This document shows, in pieces, positions 1 to 8,568 of a stretch of DNA of 37,462 bases. The translations under genes and the position numbers were made by a program. Origin of the DNA: Enterococcus_I eurekensis (GTDB lineage: Bacteria; Bacillota; Bacilli; Lactobacillales; Enterococcaceae). Position 1 is the stretch's first letter, and each line of letters opens with the position of its first letter. The stretch lies in contig NZ_JBHSGT010000015.1 in NCBI RefSeq assembly GCF_042654605.1, forward strand, positions 1 through 37,462, written 5' to 3'. The notes below the pieces were generated by a model that was given only the letters and a program-made list of their open reading frames with translations, had not been told where the DNA came from and searched no databases.

Positions 1-46
1 CGCCGCCAGCGTTCGTCCTGAGCCAGGATCAAACTCTCATTAAAAA
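1..46 (-). rRNA. 16S ribosomal RNA, 5' end only
   Basis: The reverse strand carries the universal start of bacterial 16S rRNA: AGAGTTTGATCCTGGCTCAG lies at 18-37, followed by the GGACGAACGCTGGCGGCG block that runs off the left edge. The mature 5' end is placed near 46 by comparison with other Bacillota, so it is uncertain by a few bases. Transcription is leftward, from three promoters between 214 and 439. A small GAAA-loop hairpin (55-68) sits in the leader just before the mature end. Confidence 0.97.
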
Positions 47-213
47 AGTTGAAACAACCTTTCGGTTGCTAAGCTCATAAATTAACGTTGCTAGCATATC
101 GCTTGCTTGTTGTATGTTTGTTTCTATAAAGAAACATTCTACACGTTTGTTGTTTGTTTTGCTTGCTTTGTTCAGTTTTCAAAGGTCTACGTTATTGCGT
201 TAGCAACTCTTAC

Positions 214-242
214 ATCATATCTGATTGACAATTATTTGTCAA
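214..242 (-). promoter_or_regulatory. rrn promoter, proximal (P3)
   Basis: On the reverse strand a perfect -35 TTGACA (237-242) is followed after 17 bases by TATGAT (214-219). The upstream A/T block up to 262 repeats that of P2 exactly. This is the promoter nearest to 16S rRNA and one of the strongest-looking in the window. Confidence 0.88.
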
Positions 243-311
243 CTGTTTTATAAAAGTTTTTTTACGAACAATCTTAATCGGATTTTCGTTTGCTTTATTA
301 GCAACTACGTT

Positions 312-340
312 ATAATAACAAATGTTCTTATTGCTGTCAA
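312..340 (-). promoter_or_regulatory. rrn promoter, middle (P2)
   Basis: On the reverse strand a perfect -35 TTGACA (335-340) is followed after 17 bases by TATTAT (312-317). The -35 box and the A/T-rich block above it (335-360) are identical over 26 bases to the same part of the next promoter. Shortly after the -10 box comes AGTTGCTAA, which is also shared with P3. Confidence 0.85.
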
Positions 341-410
341 CTGTTTTATAAAAGTTTTTTAATTGTTGTTTTAACAACCTTTATCCACTTCTCTCAAACT
401 CGACTTTGTT

Positions 411-439
411 ATATTATCATTAATATCTTGCATCGTCAA
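411..439 (-). promoter_or_regulatory. rrn promoter, upstream-most (P1)
   Basis: On the reverse strand TTGACG (434-439) is followed after 17 bases by TAATAT (411-416). The sequence upstream (440-470) is A/T-rich, as expected of an UP element. It points toward the 16S gene. Confidence 0.65.
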
Positions 440-548
440 CCACTTTTTAAAACTTTATTCTTAAAAGTTCATAGCGATTTACAACAACACTTAATATAGC
501 AATTATTCTTTCTAAAAGCAACTATTATTTTCGTTATTTTATGACAAA

Positions 549-583
549 CAAAAAGAAGTGAATATTAATTCTCGTTCACCTCT
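549..583 (-). terminator. Rho-independent terminator of the EtaS-like sensor gene
   Basis: Read leftward, AGAGGTGAA (575-583) pairs with TTCACTTCT (554-562) with one G-U pair, and a TTTTTG run follows. It separates the two-component operon from the rRNA promoters. Confidence 0.7.
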
Positions 584-649
584 ATCTGTTCGGTTATTCA
601 AGCGATGATTGCTATATTTTCGTTCCTAAAAAAAGAAATTGTTCGGCAT

Positions 650-2149
650 TTACTCCTCATCCAGCGAAACGATTGGAATAAAGATACGAAAAATTGTTCC
701 TGCCCCTAACTGGCTTTCTGCATAAATCCTCCCTTTATAACTATCAATAAGCTTTTTAGCAATGGATAAACCCAGACCATTGCTACCTGTTGTACGTGCA
801 CGAGCTTTATCCACTCGATAAAAGCGATGAAATATTTTTGAAACGTCATCTGCTGGGATGCCTTCACCAAAGTCTTGTATCGCAATTTCTAATTCTCTTA
901 AGTTACTGGAGATTGAAACATGGACTTCTTTTCGATCTGTTGAGTATTTGACAGCATTATCCATAATAATAATTAAAATTTGTTCGAAATGATTTCGATA
1001 GATTTTAACAATTTTTTCTGTATACAAATCATCATCCAATGTAAAAACAAACTCTGGATGAATCATTCTGAAATTATTAACAATTTGGTTGACCACACTT
1101 TTAGCATTAGTACGCTCATGACCATGACGAACATCAACTTGTTCTGCTCGAGTTAAATCAAGCATTTCTTGGACAAGTGTTTTCATCCGAGTAATTTCTT
1201 GCACACTAGCTTCAATTGATTCCGCTAAAATCTCTGGGTCATCTTTTCCCCAACGGTTCAACATATTTAAGTGTCCTTCAATAACTGCAACCGGTGTTCT
1301 TAGTTCATGAGAGACATCCTCCACGAATTGCTCTTGGAGTTCCGTATACGATCTCATCCGATCAAGCATCTCATTAAAAATCTCCGCTAAATCTGCAAGC
1401 TCATCATTTGTTTCAAGTTCCGGCATATAAATATCGTCTTGTGGTTTTTTGCGAATTTGTTCCATCGTGTCGCGCAATAGTCGTAAAGGCTTAAGATAGT
1501 AGGAAGCTAATAAGTATCCTAATATGCTACTTAGAATAAGCGAGACAACTTCCAATAGAATTAACATCGACATTAAACGCTTTTGAAATTGGTTAAAAGC
1601 CGTTAATTCATAGAAGGTCTGAATATAACCAATCTTTTCGCGCATCTCTTTGGAGTAAATTGGTTGAACAAGTAAGAAGCCTTCTTTATTATTAATCACT
1701 TCTATTGTTGCATTACTTGGATCTGTCTGTTGTAAAGCAATATTTTCTTGAGATGTTTTCAAGACGACTTCTTTTTCTAAATTGTAAACAAATAAACTAA
1801 ACTCTGGATTTCCTATTTTTGCGACAAACGGATCAACTGCTACTTGAATAGCATCCATGTCAACTAATTTAATTGCATCGGTACTACCTAGCCGCAAAGC
1901 ACGATATGCTTGTTTCAAATCTAAAGGCTCATTTTCATTAGCAAGCAATGAAGCAATTTGATATGTCACTTCTTCAATATCATTTCTTTCTTTTGCAACA
2001 TATAAATTAATAGATGATTTGTATGTAATAACCGCAAATATGGTAAAGACGACAAAGAAAAAGAAAGAACTAGCGAAAGTCCACTTCAATGTTAACGAAG
2101 GTCTTCTTAGTTCTTCAAGTCGACGCTCGTCCTTTAGAGGACTTCTCAT
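650..2149 (-). CDS. etaS: Sensor histidine kinase, EtaS/LisK-type
   Basis: Membrane sensor kinase of 499 residues that should phosphorylate the response regulator encoded just upstream. Visible parts: membrane helix at about 24-44, an extracytoplasmic sensor region to about 190, second helix at 192-217, a HAMP linker, the HisKA box with phospho-acceptor His281 in SHELRTP, then the ATPase with N box (MDNAVKYS, 396-403), G1 (DFGEG, 426-430), F box (FHRFYRVD) and G2 (GSNGLGLSI). Its ATG overlaps the regulator's TGA as ATGA, showing translational coupling. Position next to gnd matches, from memory, the E. faecalis EtaRS system, a relative of Listeria LisRK involved in stress tolerance; the symbol rests on that synteny and on family resemblance. 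The signal sensed is unknown. Confidence 0.85.
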   Translation of the reverse strand: MRSPLKDERRLEELRRPSLTLKWTFASSFFFFVVFTIFAVITYKSSINLYVAKERNDIEEVTYQIASLLANENEPLDLKQAYRALRLGSTDAIKLVDMDAIQVAVDPFVAKIGNPEFSLFVYNLEKEVVLKTSQENIALQQTDPSNATIEVINNKEGFLLVQPIYSKEMREKIGYIQTFYELTAFNQFQKRLMSMLILLEVVSLILSSILGYLLASYYLKPLRLLRDTMEQIRKKPQDDIYMPELETNDELADLAEIFNEMLDRMRSYTELQEQFVEDVSHELRTPVAVIEGHLNMLNRWGKDDPEILAESIEASVQEITRMKTLVQEMLDLTRAEQVDVRHGHERTNAKSVVNQIVNNFRMIHPEFVFTLDDDLYTEKIVKIYRNHFEQILIIIMDNAVKYSTDRKEVHVSISSNLRELEIAIQDFGEGIPADDVSKIFHRFYRVDKARARTTGSNGLGLSIAKKLIDSYKGRIYAESQLGAGTIFRIFIPIVSLDEE

Positions 2150-2832
2150 GAGCGCATCACATATCCTGTTCCACGAACGGTTTGAATATAACTTTCATCC
2201 CCAGGAACATCAATTTTATTTCTCAAGTATCGAATGTATACATCAACAACATTCGTCTCAACTTCTGTTTCATAACCCCAAACTTTATTCAACAGAACAT
2301 CTCTCGCTAATACTACGTTGATATTTTCCATTAATGTTAATAGTAGTTCATACTCGCGTTTGGTTAACTCAATCATCTCTGAGCCACGACGTACCACTCG
2401 ATTTTCTTTTTCAATCGTCAAATCACGATAAGTTAAAGTTGTTTGCTTAATAACATTCTTATCACCTTCAATATCAATTCGGCGTAATAATGCACGTAAA
2501 CGAGCTAATAATTCTTCAATCGCAAATGGTTTGACAATATAGTCATCCGCACCATGATCTAAACCTGAAACACGATCAATCACTGAATCGCGCGCGGTCA
2601 TCATGATAATTGGCGTATTCTTTGTTTGACGAATACGTCGACAAACTTCTAATCCATTTAATTCTGGTAACATTAAATCTAATAAAATTGCATCCCACTC
2701 TTTATTCAGTGCAGCATCTAAACCAGTCCGACCATTATAATGAACCTCCGTAAAATAGCCTTCATGTTTTAACTCTAAATCAACAAAGCGTGCTAAATTT
2801 TTCTCATCCTCAATAATCAAAATATTCCCCAT
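2146..2832 (-). CDS. etaR: OmpR-family response regulator, EtaR/LisR-type
   Basis: DNA-binding response regulator of 228 residues, partner of the adjoining sensor kinase. The receiver domain (1-115) has the acidic pair Glu8-Asp9, phospho-acceptor Asp52 in LLDLMLPELNG, Thr78 and Lys100. The winged-helix effector domain fills the C-terminal half (KREYELLLTLM, then VDVYIRYLRNKID and the closing TVRGTGYVMRS). The start is the ATG at 2832, with GGATGG upstream. It is the first gene of the two-gene operon and is separated from gnd by a strong terminator, so it should have its own promoter within 2833-2900; only weak candidates are visible there. The gene symbol rests on the gnd neighbour and LisR-type similarity. 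Confidence 0.88.
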   Translation of the reverse strand: MGNILIIEDEKNLARFVDLELKHEGYFTEVHYNGRTGLDAALNKEWDAILLDLMLPELNGLEVCRRIRQTKNTPIIMMTARDSVIDRVSGLDHGADDYIVKPFAIEELLARLRALLRRIDIEGDKNVIKQTTLTYRDLTIEKENRVVRRGSEMIELTKREYELLLTLMENINVVLARDVLLNKVWGYETEVETNVVDVYIRYLRNKIDVPGDESYIQTVRGTGYVMRS

Positions 2833-2903
2833 AGTGTACCCATCCTATTCTAATGTCATTAATAACTCTCATATTATTATGATTTTACCATGGAAAGCCA
2901 AAT

Positions 2904-2950
2904 TAAAAAAGAGATTCGTGTAAACAAGGCTGTTTACATGAATCTCTTTG
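2904..2950 (-). terminator. Rho-independent terminator of gnd
   Basis: A 19-base stem (2908-2926 with 2931-2949, a single G-U-type mismatch) closes a 4-base loop. On the leftward strand it is followed by a run of T's (2905-2910). It lies immediately after the gnd stop codon and is one of the strongest terminators in the window. Confidence 0.92.
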
Positions 2951-2965
2951 AAAAAAAGACGATTA

Positions 2966-4387
2966 TTATTTTTCGTCATACCAAGAATAGTGGAAGATTC
3001 CTTCACGATCCGTACGCTCATAAGTATGAGCTCCGAAATAATCGCGCTGTGCTTGGATCAAGTTTGCTGGTAAACGATCTGAGCGATAAGAATCGAAGTA
3101 AGCGATCGCTGAAGAGAATGTTGGAACTGGCACGCCTGATTGTACCGCCAAAGCGACCACATCACGAACTGCTTGTTGATAATTAGCAGTAATATCGCTG
3201 AAGTACTCATCTAATAACAAATTGGCAATATCATTGTCTTTTTCATAAGCATCGGTAATTTTTTGTAAGAAACGCGCACGGATGATACATCCTTCACGCC
3301 AAATTTTTGCAATCTCACCAAATGGCAAATCCCAATTGTGTTCTTTGGAAGCTGAACGTAATTGAGCGAACCCTTGCGCATAACTCATAATTTTACTAAA
3401 GTACAATGCTTGACGAATTTTCTCAACGAGTTCTGCTTTATCACCTGTATATGGTGTAACTTCTGGTTTTGGTAAAACTTGACTTGCAGCTACACGTTCT
3501 TCTTTATAAGCAGAAATATAACGAGCAAATACAGATTCAGTAATTAACGGTAATGGCACACCTAGGTCTAAAGCACTTTGACTTGTCCATTTCCCAGTTC
3601 CCTTATTACCCGCAGCATCTAAAATCACATCGACAACCGGTTTACCAGTGCCAAGGTCATCTTTGCGCGTTAAGATGTCAGCAGTAATTTCAATTAAGAA
3701 ACTATCTAATTCGCCTTCGTTCCACTCTTTAAAGATATCTGCCATTTCATCAACAGATAAGCCTAAAATGTTTTGCATTAAATCATATGATTCTGCAATT
3801 AATTGCATATCACCGTATTCAATCCCATTATGGACCATTTTCACGTAATGTCCGGCACCATCTGCACCAATATATGTGACACACGGTGTCCCATCTTCTG
3901 CTTTAGCTGAAATTTGTTCTAAAATTGGTGCAACTAATTCGTAAGCTTCTTTTTGTCCACCAGGCATAATTGAAGGACCTTTTAATGCACCTTCTTCACC
4001 ACCGGAAACACCCGCTCCAATAAAATTAATTCCTGAGTTGGCTAATTCATTATTACGACGAATCGTATCTTCAAAGAAAGTATTCCCACCGTCAATTAAA
4101 ATATCACCTTTATCTAGGTGCGGTAACAACGATTGGATTGTTGCATCCGTTCCATGTCCAGCCTGAACCATCATTACAATACGGCGAGGTTTTTCAATCG
4201 AATCAATAAACTCTTCAACTGTATATGTTCCTAATAAATTCTTATCTGGGTTTTCAGCAAGTACTTCCTCTGTTTTTGAACCCGTCCGATTATATAGAGC
4301 AACAGAATAACCTCGACTCTCGATATTCAAGGCTAAGTTTCTCCCCATTACTGCCATTCCGACAACACCAATTTGCTGTTTTGTCAT
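2966..4387 (-). CDS. gnd: 6-phosphogluconate dehydrogenase, decarboxylating
   Basis: Cytosolic enzyme of the oxidative pentose phosphate pathway: 6-phosphogluconate + NAD(P)+ gives ribulose 5-phosphate, CO2 and NAD(P)H. The 473-residue length is typical. The N-terminal Rossmann motif GVVGMAVMGRNLALN is at 7-21, and the substrate and catalytic segment GHYVKMVHNGIE holds Lys183, His186, Asn187 and Glu190. GNKGTGKWT and the C-terminal YFGAHTYER region are also present. A strong AGGAGG precedes the ATG by seven bases. It is flanked by its own promoter and terminator, so it is probably a single-gene transcript. Confidence 0.97.
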   Translation of the reverse strand: MTKQQIGVVGMAVMGRNLALNIESRGYSVALYNRTGSKTEEVLAENPDKNLLGTYTVEEFIDSIEKPRRIVMMVQAGHGTDATIQSLLPHLDKGDILIDGGNTFFEDTIRRNNELANSGINFIGAGVSGGEEGALKGPSIMPGGQKEAYELVAPILEQISAKAEDGTPCVTYIGADGAGHYVKMVHNGIEYGDMQLIAESYDLMQNILGLSVDEMADIFKEWNEGELDSFLIEITADILTRKDDLGTGKPVVDVILDAAGNKGTGKWTSQSALDLGVPLPLITESVFARYISAYKEERVAASQVLPKPEVTPYTGDKAELVEKIRQALYFSKIMSYAQGFAQLRSASKEHNWDLPFGEIAKIWREGCIIRARFLQKITDAYEKDNDIANLLLDEYFSDITANYQQAVRDVVALAVQSGVPVPTFSSAIAYFDSYRSDRLPANLIQAQRDYFGAHTYERTDREGIFHYSWYDEK

Positions 4388-4433
4388 TTTCGTTCCTCCT
4401 GCTCAATAATTTAGATATTTTTTACTATAAGTC

Positions 4434-4462
4434 ATTATAGCGCAAAAATGACGGTAATCAAA
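4434..4462 (-). promoter_or_regulatory. Promoter of gnd
   Basis: On the reverse strand TTGATT (4457-4462) is followed after 17 bases by a consensus TATAAT (4434-4439). The leader to the gnd ATG is about 40 bases. Confidence 0.7.
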
Positions 4463-4490
4463 CTATTGCTTTCAAAACAATCCAGTTTTG

Positions 4491-4532
4491 ACAAAAAAAT
4501 AAACCTTAGGCTCCATGGTTAGCCTAAGGTTT
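4491..4532 (-). terminator. Rho-independent terminator of yceD-rpmF
   Basis: A perfect 12-base stem, AAACCTTAGGCT (4501-4512) with AGCCTAAGGTTT (4521-4532), closes an 8-base loop. A run of T's follows on the leftward strand. It lies just after rpmF. Confidence 0.9.
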
Positions 4533-4559
4533 GATATCACTCTTTCTCAAAAAAGGTGA

Positions 4560-4736
4560 TTATGCTTTTGTTGAAACGTCTTTACCATTGTAATGTCCAC
4601 AGTTGCCACATACGTGATGGTTTTTTCTCATTTCGCCACAGTTTGGGCATTCGCTCATACCGTTAATTGATAATTTATAGTGTGTGCGACGTTTTGCTTT
4701 CTTCGCTTTCGAAGTTTTACGAGCTGGTACTGCCAT
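4560..4736 (-). CDS. rpmF: 50S ribosomal protein L32
   Basis: Small basic ribosomal protein of 58 residues, starting MAVPARKTSKAKKAKRR as in L32 of other Bacillota. Two CxxC pairs (CPNC at 30-33 and CGNC at 43-46) make this the zinc-binding form of L32. AAGGAGG lies eight bases before the ATG. It follows the yceD-type gene with a gap of 55 bases, the conserved yceD-rpmF arrangement, and ends before a strong terminator. Confidence 0.96.
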   Translation of the reverse strand: MAVPARKTSKAKKAKRRTHYKLSINGMSECPNCGEMRKNHHVCGNCGHYNGKDVSTKA

Positions 4737-4791
4737 TTGCTACACCTCCTTGTTAATGAAAACAACCAAACGGCTGCAATTTATTCCAATC

Positions 4792-5352
4792 TTACGCGTT
4801 ATCCTCTTGCTCTTTAAAAAGAGAAGATAGTTTTGCAAGACGAGGATCGACTTGATTTTTGTCTTGCGATTCTTTCATTTCTAAATACTGATCTTCAGAA
4901 ATGACAGTCCATTCATTACCACTTGGATATCGTTCTGACTGTTTTTCTTCTTCCGTCAATACTTGTAATGGAATCTCAAGCAAAATATTATCGGCAACAG
5001 ATTCACTTAAATCAAGTGTTTGCGTTTCTAAAAGAAGAATCTCTTCTTCCTTTAATAAATCTTTCTGTTGTTGATATTGCTCGGCTGTCATGAATACTTC
5101 ATCGACGGTAAATTTCATTGGGACCTCAACTGGTTCAAGTGAACGCGTTGAAGGAAGTGTAATAACGGTATCGACTGCATAGTGTAAAAGATATTCTTTT
5201 GGACTAACAGTAATCAAGCCATTGACTTGAACTGGACGAATCGCAATAATTTCTTTTTCCCGACTAATTAACTCACTTTCAAGATCTAATGTTTCTTGAA
5301 ACACCAATGGTTCTTCTTGGAACTTTCTTAATTCTAATAAAGACCATTTCAT
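4792..5352 (-). CDS. YceD/DUF177 family protein
   Basis: A 186-residue acidic protein of the YceD (DUF177) family, which is almost always encoded directly before rpmF and is linked to large-subunit rRNA metabolism in other organisms; its exact role in Bacillota is not settled. The start at 5352 (MKWSLLELRKF) is chosen because AGGGG is well spaced before it and because the promoter's -10 box lies only about 30 bases upstream. A longer reading frame extending to 5430 would begin inside or upstream of that promoter, so it is rejected. The C-terminal part, PRLAKLSSLF, is typical of the family. Confidence 0.88.
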   Translation of the reverse strand: MKWSLLELRKFQEEPLVFQETLDLESELISREKEIIAIRPVQVNGLITVSPKEYLLHYAVDTVITLPSTRSLEPVEVPMKFTVDEVFMTAEQYQQQKDLLKEEEILLLETQTLDLSESVADNILLEIPLQVLTEEEKQSERYPSGNEWTVISEDQYLEMKESQDKNQVDPRLAKLSSLFKEQEDNA

Positions 5353-5379
5353 TTTCATCACCCCTAAGCAACAAAAGCT

Positions 5380-5408
5380 ATTATACAGTCCCCATTTTCC
5401 TTTGTCAA
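5380..5408 (-). promoter_or_regulatory. Promoter of yceD-rpmF
   Basis: A full-consensus promoter on the reverse strand: TTGACA (5403-5408), a 17-base spacer, TATAAT (5380-5385). The transcript would start near 5373, which supports the short start of the yceD-type gene. Confidence 0.9.
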
Positions 5409-5551
5409 TGAAATTTTCTTGACACCTCAAACGGTCGTTTTTTAATCAGAAAAAATCAATAAAAACGATGATTTTTAGCAAACTTAATTACTTTTCGGAC
5501 ATTTAAATAACTATTTTGTTTCAGACTATGAATTGTTAAGTAATATTCAAT

Positions 5552-5588
5552 CAAAAGGGACTAGACGACGCGTCGCCAGTCCCTTTTG
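5552..5588 (-). terminator. Terminator of pfkA-pyk
   Basis: CAAAAGGGACT (5552-5562) pairs perfectly with AGTCCCTTTTG (5578-5588), and the inner GACGACGCGTCG can fold further. It lies 18 bases after the pyk stop. The T tract on the leftward side is short, so efficiency is uncertain. Confidence 0.7.
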
Positions 5589-5605
5589 TCTTTATCATTA
5601 AACGA

Positions 5606-7372
5606 TTAGATTGCTGTCGCTTCTCCACGGTAAATAATACCACGACGAGAGTCAACCGTTACTAATTCACCATCTTCGATAATTGTTGTTGCATCTTTCG
5701 CACCAACAACAACTGGTAAATCTTTCGCAATACCAACAACGGCAGCGTGAGAGGTTAAACCACCATCTTCAACAACTAATGCTGCTGCTTTTTCGATCGC
5801 TGGTAAGTAATCCTTATCGGTAGTTGGAACGACTAAGACCATACCTTCTTTGGCTTTAGCAATCGCTTCTTCAGCATTCTTAGCTACAACAGCATTTGCG
5901 ACAATAGTGCGTCCGCCAACACCTTGAGCTTCGATTAAACGAGAACCAATTAATTGGATCTTCATTACGTTTGTTGTTCCTCGTTCACCAACTGGAACAC
6001 CAGCGGTAATTAAGATTAAATCACCTTCCGCTGCAAAACCTAACTCAACTGCTTTTTTAGAAGCTAAATCGAACATTTCATCCGTTGTTGAAGGTTTTTC
6101 CGCAACTGTAGGATGAACACCCCAGTTTAATGTCAAGCTACGTTTTGTACGCTCGTCAAATGTAACAGCCAGAATATTCGCATCTGGACGGTATTTAGAA
6201 ATCATTTTCGCTGTATAACCAGATTCAGTTGCAGCTACGATACATTTAACGCCTAAATTTTTTGCTGCACGTGCAACTGCTAAACCAATTGTTTCAGTCA
6301 CATCAGCCTTATCAAATTGATTGATTTGGTAGCTACCTAATTTTAGCATTGAACGTTCTGCTTCTTGATCAATACGAGACATTGTTGCAACGGCTTCTAC
6401 TGGGTATGAACCATTTGCAGATTCACCAGAAAGCATTGTTGCATCTGTACCGTCAAAGATTGCATTTGCCACGTCAGACGCTTCTGCGCGTGTTGGACGA
6501 GGGTTTTGTTGCATAGATTCTAACATTTGAGTTGCTGTAATTACGGCTTTACCAGCAGCATTACATTTTTTGATGATATCTTTTTGAACCATCGGTACGA
6601 ATTCAGCAGGGATTTCCACACCTAAGTCACCACGGGCAACCATGATACCGTCAGAAACTTTAATAATTTCTTCGATGTTATCGATGCCTTCTTGTGATTC
6701 GATCTTAGAAATGATTTGAACATGGTTCATATCCATTTCTTCTAAAATTTCACGAATTTCTAAAACGTCTTGAGCTTTACGAACAAAACTTGCAGCAATG
6801 AAGTCAATGTCATTTTCTAAACCAAAACGAATATCTGCTGCATCTTTTTCTGTGATTCCTGGTAAACTAATCGAAATACCCGGCGCATTCACACCTTTAC
6901 GTGATCCTAATAAACCAGCGTTTAAAACTTTTGTTACTAATTCACGATTCGCATCATCTTTTTCGATAATTTCCATATCAATTAAACCATCATCAAATAA
7001 AATATGTCCACCAACGTGAGCATCATCATATAAACCTGGGTAAGTTACAGCAATTTTTTCTTTTGTACCCTCTAATTGATCGTCCATGGAAATACGAACG
7101 ATGTCGCCAATTTCAAAAGCAATTTTACCATTTTCAGTTCCTTGAACAGTTGTACGGATTTCCGCACCTTTTGTATCCAATAAGATACCAACTGTTTGAC
7201 CTGTTATTGCTACTGCTTCACGAACTAAATTCATACGAGCTAATTGCTCTTCATGGTCACCATGAGAGAAGTTAAAACGAAAAACATTTGCTCCTGATTC
7301 AATTAATTGAGTGATAATTTCTACGGAGTTACTTGCTGGACCTAATGTACTAACAATTTTTGTTTTTTTCAT
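5606..7372 (-). CDS. pyk: Pyruvate kinase
   Basis: Glycolytic enzyme converting phosphoenolpyruvate and ADP to pyruvate and ATP. The barrel domain contains KIESQEGIDNIEEI and the catalytic stretch DGIMVARGDLGVEIP. After the allosteric domain comes an additional C-terminal PEP-utiliser-like domain (GGLTSHAAVVG) found in Bacillota pyruvate kinases, giving 588 residues. The start at 7372 (MKKTKIVSTLGP) matches the family's N-terminus; a frame seven codons longer exists but adds an unconserved MNWGIFF. It lies 62 bases after pfkA with no terminator between, so the two glycolytic genes are probably co-transcribed. Confidence 0.97.
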   Translation of the reverse strand: MKKTKIVSTLGPASNSVEIITQLIESGANVFRFNFSHGDHEEQLARMNLVREAVAITGQTVGILLDTKGAEIRTTVQGTENGKIAFEIGDIVRISMDDQLEGTKEKIAVTYPGLYDDAHVGGHILFDDGLIDMEIIEKDDANRELVTKVLNAGLLGSRKGVNAPGISISLPGITEKDAADIRFGLENDIDFIAASFVRKAQDVLEIREILEEMDMNHVQIISKIESQEGIDNIEEIIKVSDGIMVARGDLGVEIPAEFVPMVQKDIIKKCNAAGKAVITATQMLESMQQNPRPTRAEASDVANAIFDGTDATMLSGESANGSYPVEAVATMSRIDQEAERSMLKLGSYQINQFDKADVTETIGLAVARAAKNLGVKCIVAATESGYTAKMISKYRPDANILAVTFDERTKRSLTLNWGVHPTVAEKPSTTDEMFDLASKKAVELGFAAEGDLILITAGVPVGERGTTNVMKIQLIGSRLIEAQGVGGRTIVANAVVAKNAEEAIAKAKEGMVLVVPTTDKDYLPAIEKAAALVVEDGGLTSHAAVVGIAKDLPVVVGAKDATTIIEDGELVTVDSRRGIIYRGEATAI

Positions 7373-7434
7373 GAAAAAAATACCCCAATTCATTTATTTT
7401 TAAATAGCTTAACGCTTTTAAATTCGTAAAAAAA

Positions 7435-8397
7435 TTAAAACGAGATTTCTTTATTTAACTCATACAAAGATAGATCAGGATGGTGTTTGCCATTTTCTAA
7501 AGTGTCAACAATATCTGCTGCTACCACTTTATTTTCTAGCATACCGATACAAAGGCCGCCCTTACCTTCTAATAGTAAATCGACAGCGTATCCACCAAAT
7601 TTACTTGCAAGCACACGATCCCGTGCAGTGGGTGATCCGCCACGAACAACGTGTCCTAAAATAGATACACGCGCGTGAAAATCGCCATATTCTGAAAGTT
7701 TTTCGGCAAATTCGTTTCCACCCATAACACCTTCAGCTAAAATAATTAAGCAATGTTTTTTACCTCGATCGCGGCCCTCACGAATACTTTTCGCGACTGA
7801 TTCCATATCAAAATCATGTTCTGGAATAATAATATCATCCGCTCCACCAGCGACACCAGCCCAAAGAGCGATATCACCTGCATCACGACCCATAACTTCA
7901 ATTACGAAAGTACGTACATGAGAAGTCGCTGTATCACGAATACGGTCTAATGACTCCAATACAGTGTTAATTGCCGTATCAAAACCAATGGTGAAATCCG
8001 TTCCTGGAATATCATTATCAATCGTTCCTGGAAGCGCGATTGCTGGAAAGCCATGTTTCGTTAACGCCATCGCTCCATGATAGGAACCATCGCCACCGAT
8101 TACGACTAAACCATCAATTTCAAATTTTTTCAGTTGTTCAATACCTTTTAATTGTCCCTCTTGAGTTGCAAATTCTGGGTAACGCGCAGAATATAAAAAT
8201 GTTCCGCCACGTTGAATTTTATCACCAACGTCTGCAATTTCCAAACGTCGAATATCACCCGCTACTAAGCCAGCAAATCCGTAATTAATCCCAAATACTT
8301 CTAGGCCATTATAAATCGCTTTACGTGTGACAGCGCGGATTGCAGCGTTCATGCCGGGTGCATCTCCACCACTTGTCAAAATACCAATGCGTTTCAT
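7435..8397 (-). CDS. pfkA: ATP-dependent 6-phosphofructokinase
   Basis: Commits fructose 6-phosphate to glycolysis by ATP-dependent phosphorylation at C1. The 320-residue protein starts MKRIGILTSGGDAPGMNAAI, the canonical ATP-loop N-terminus. GGDGSYHGA is at 101-109, catalytic Asp127 in GTIDNDI, and the effector and substrate segment MGRDAGDIA begins at 169. The start at 8397 is preceded by GAGGTG; an in-frame extension of 32 codons is unconserved. First gene of pfkA-pyk. No cre-like site was seen in its upstream region. Confidence 0.97.
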   Translation of the reverse strand: MKRIGILTSGGDAPGMNAAIRAVTRKAIYNGLEVFGINYGFAGLVAGDIRRLEIADVGDKIQRGGTFLYSARYPEFATQEGQLKGIEQLKKFEIDGLVVIGGDGSYHGAMALTKHGFPAIALPGTIDNDIPGTDFTIGFDTAINTVLESLDRIRDTATSHVRTFVIEVMGRDAGDIALWAGVAGGADDIIIPEHDFDMESVAKSIREGRDRGKKHCLIILAEGVMGGNEFAEKLSEYGDFHARVSILGHVVRGGSPTARDRVLASKFGGYAVDLLLEGKGGLCIGMLENKVVAADIVDTLENGKHHPDLSLYELNKEISF

Positions 8398-8483
8398 ACT
8401 GTAATTCACCTCATTAATTATTATTTGTTTTATTAAGTTGGTAGTATCTCTTAAGTACTTTTTAAGCTTTACCCACAGCTTGC

Positions 8484-8492
8484 ATTTTACCA
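8484..8492 (-). promoter_or_regulatory. Possible extended -10 promoter of pfkA-pyk
   Basis: TGGTAAAAT on the reverse strand fits the extended -10 form (TGnTANAAT). No good -35 hexamer is present at 16-18 bases, which extended -10 promoters tolerate. The leader to pfkA would be about 80 bases. Confidence 0.4.
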
Positions 8493-8568
8493 TTAATCAA
8501 GTAAAAAGTCTTGGATTATCGTAAAAAAAAACAAAAAGCGAGATACTCATGTGCAAATTTACTGAAAA

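Larger units (their letters stand above)
47..649 (-). other. rRNA operon leader and promoter region (no gene)
   Basis: This 600-base AT-rich gap between the two-component sensor gene and 16S rRNA contains no credible coding region. It holds, in order of leftward transcription, the terminator of the sensor gene (549-583), three tandem promoters (411-439, 312-340, 214-242), and a leader of roughly 160 bases with small hairpins at 119-134 and 55-68. I did not find a clear boxA antitermination motif. Confidence 0.8.

Noticed and set aside
7373..7434. Cre-like AAAGCGTTAAG between pfkA and pyk
   Set aside because: Several fixed positions of the consensus are missing and it lies within an operon, so I do not call it a CcpA site.
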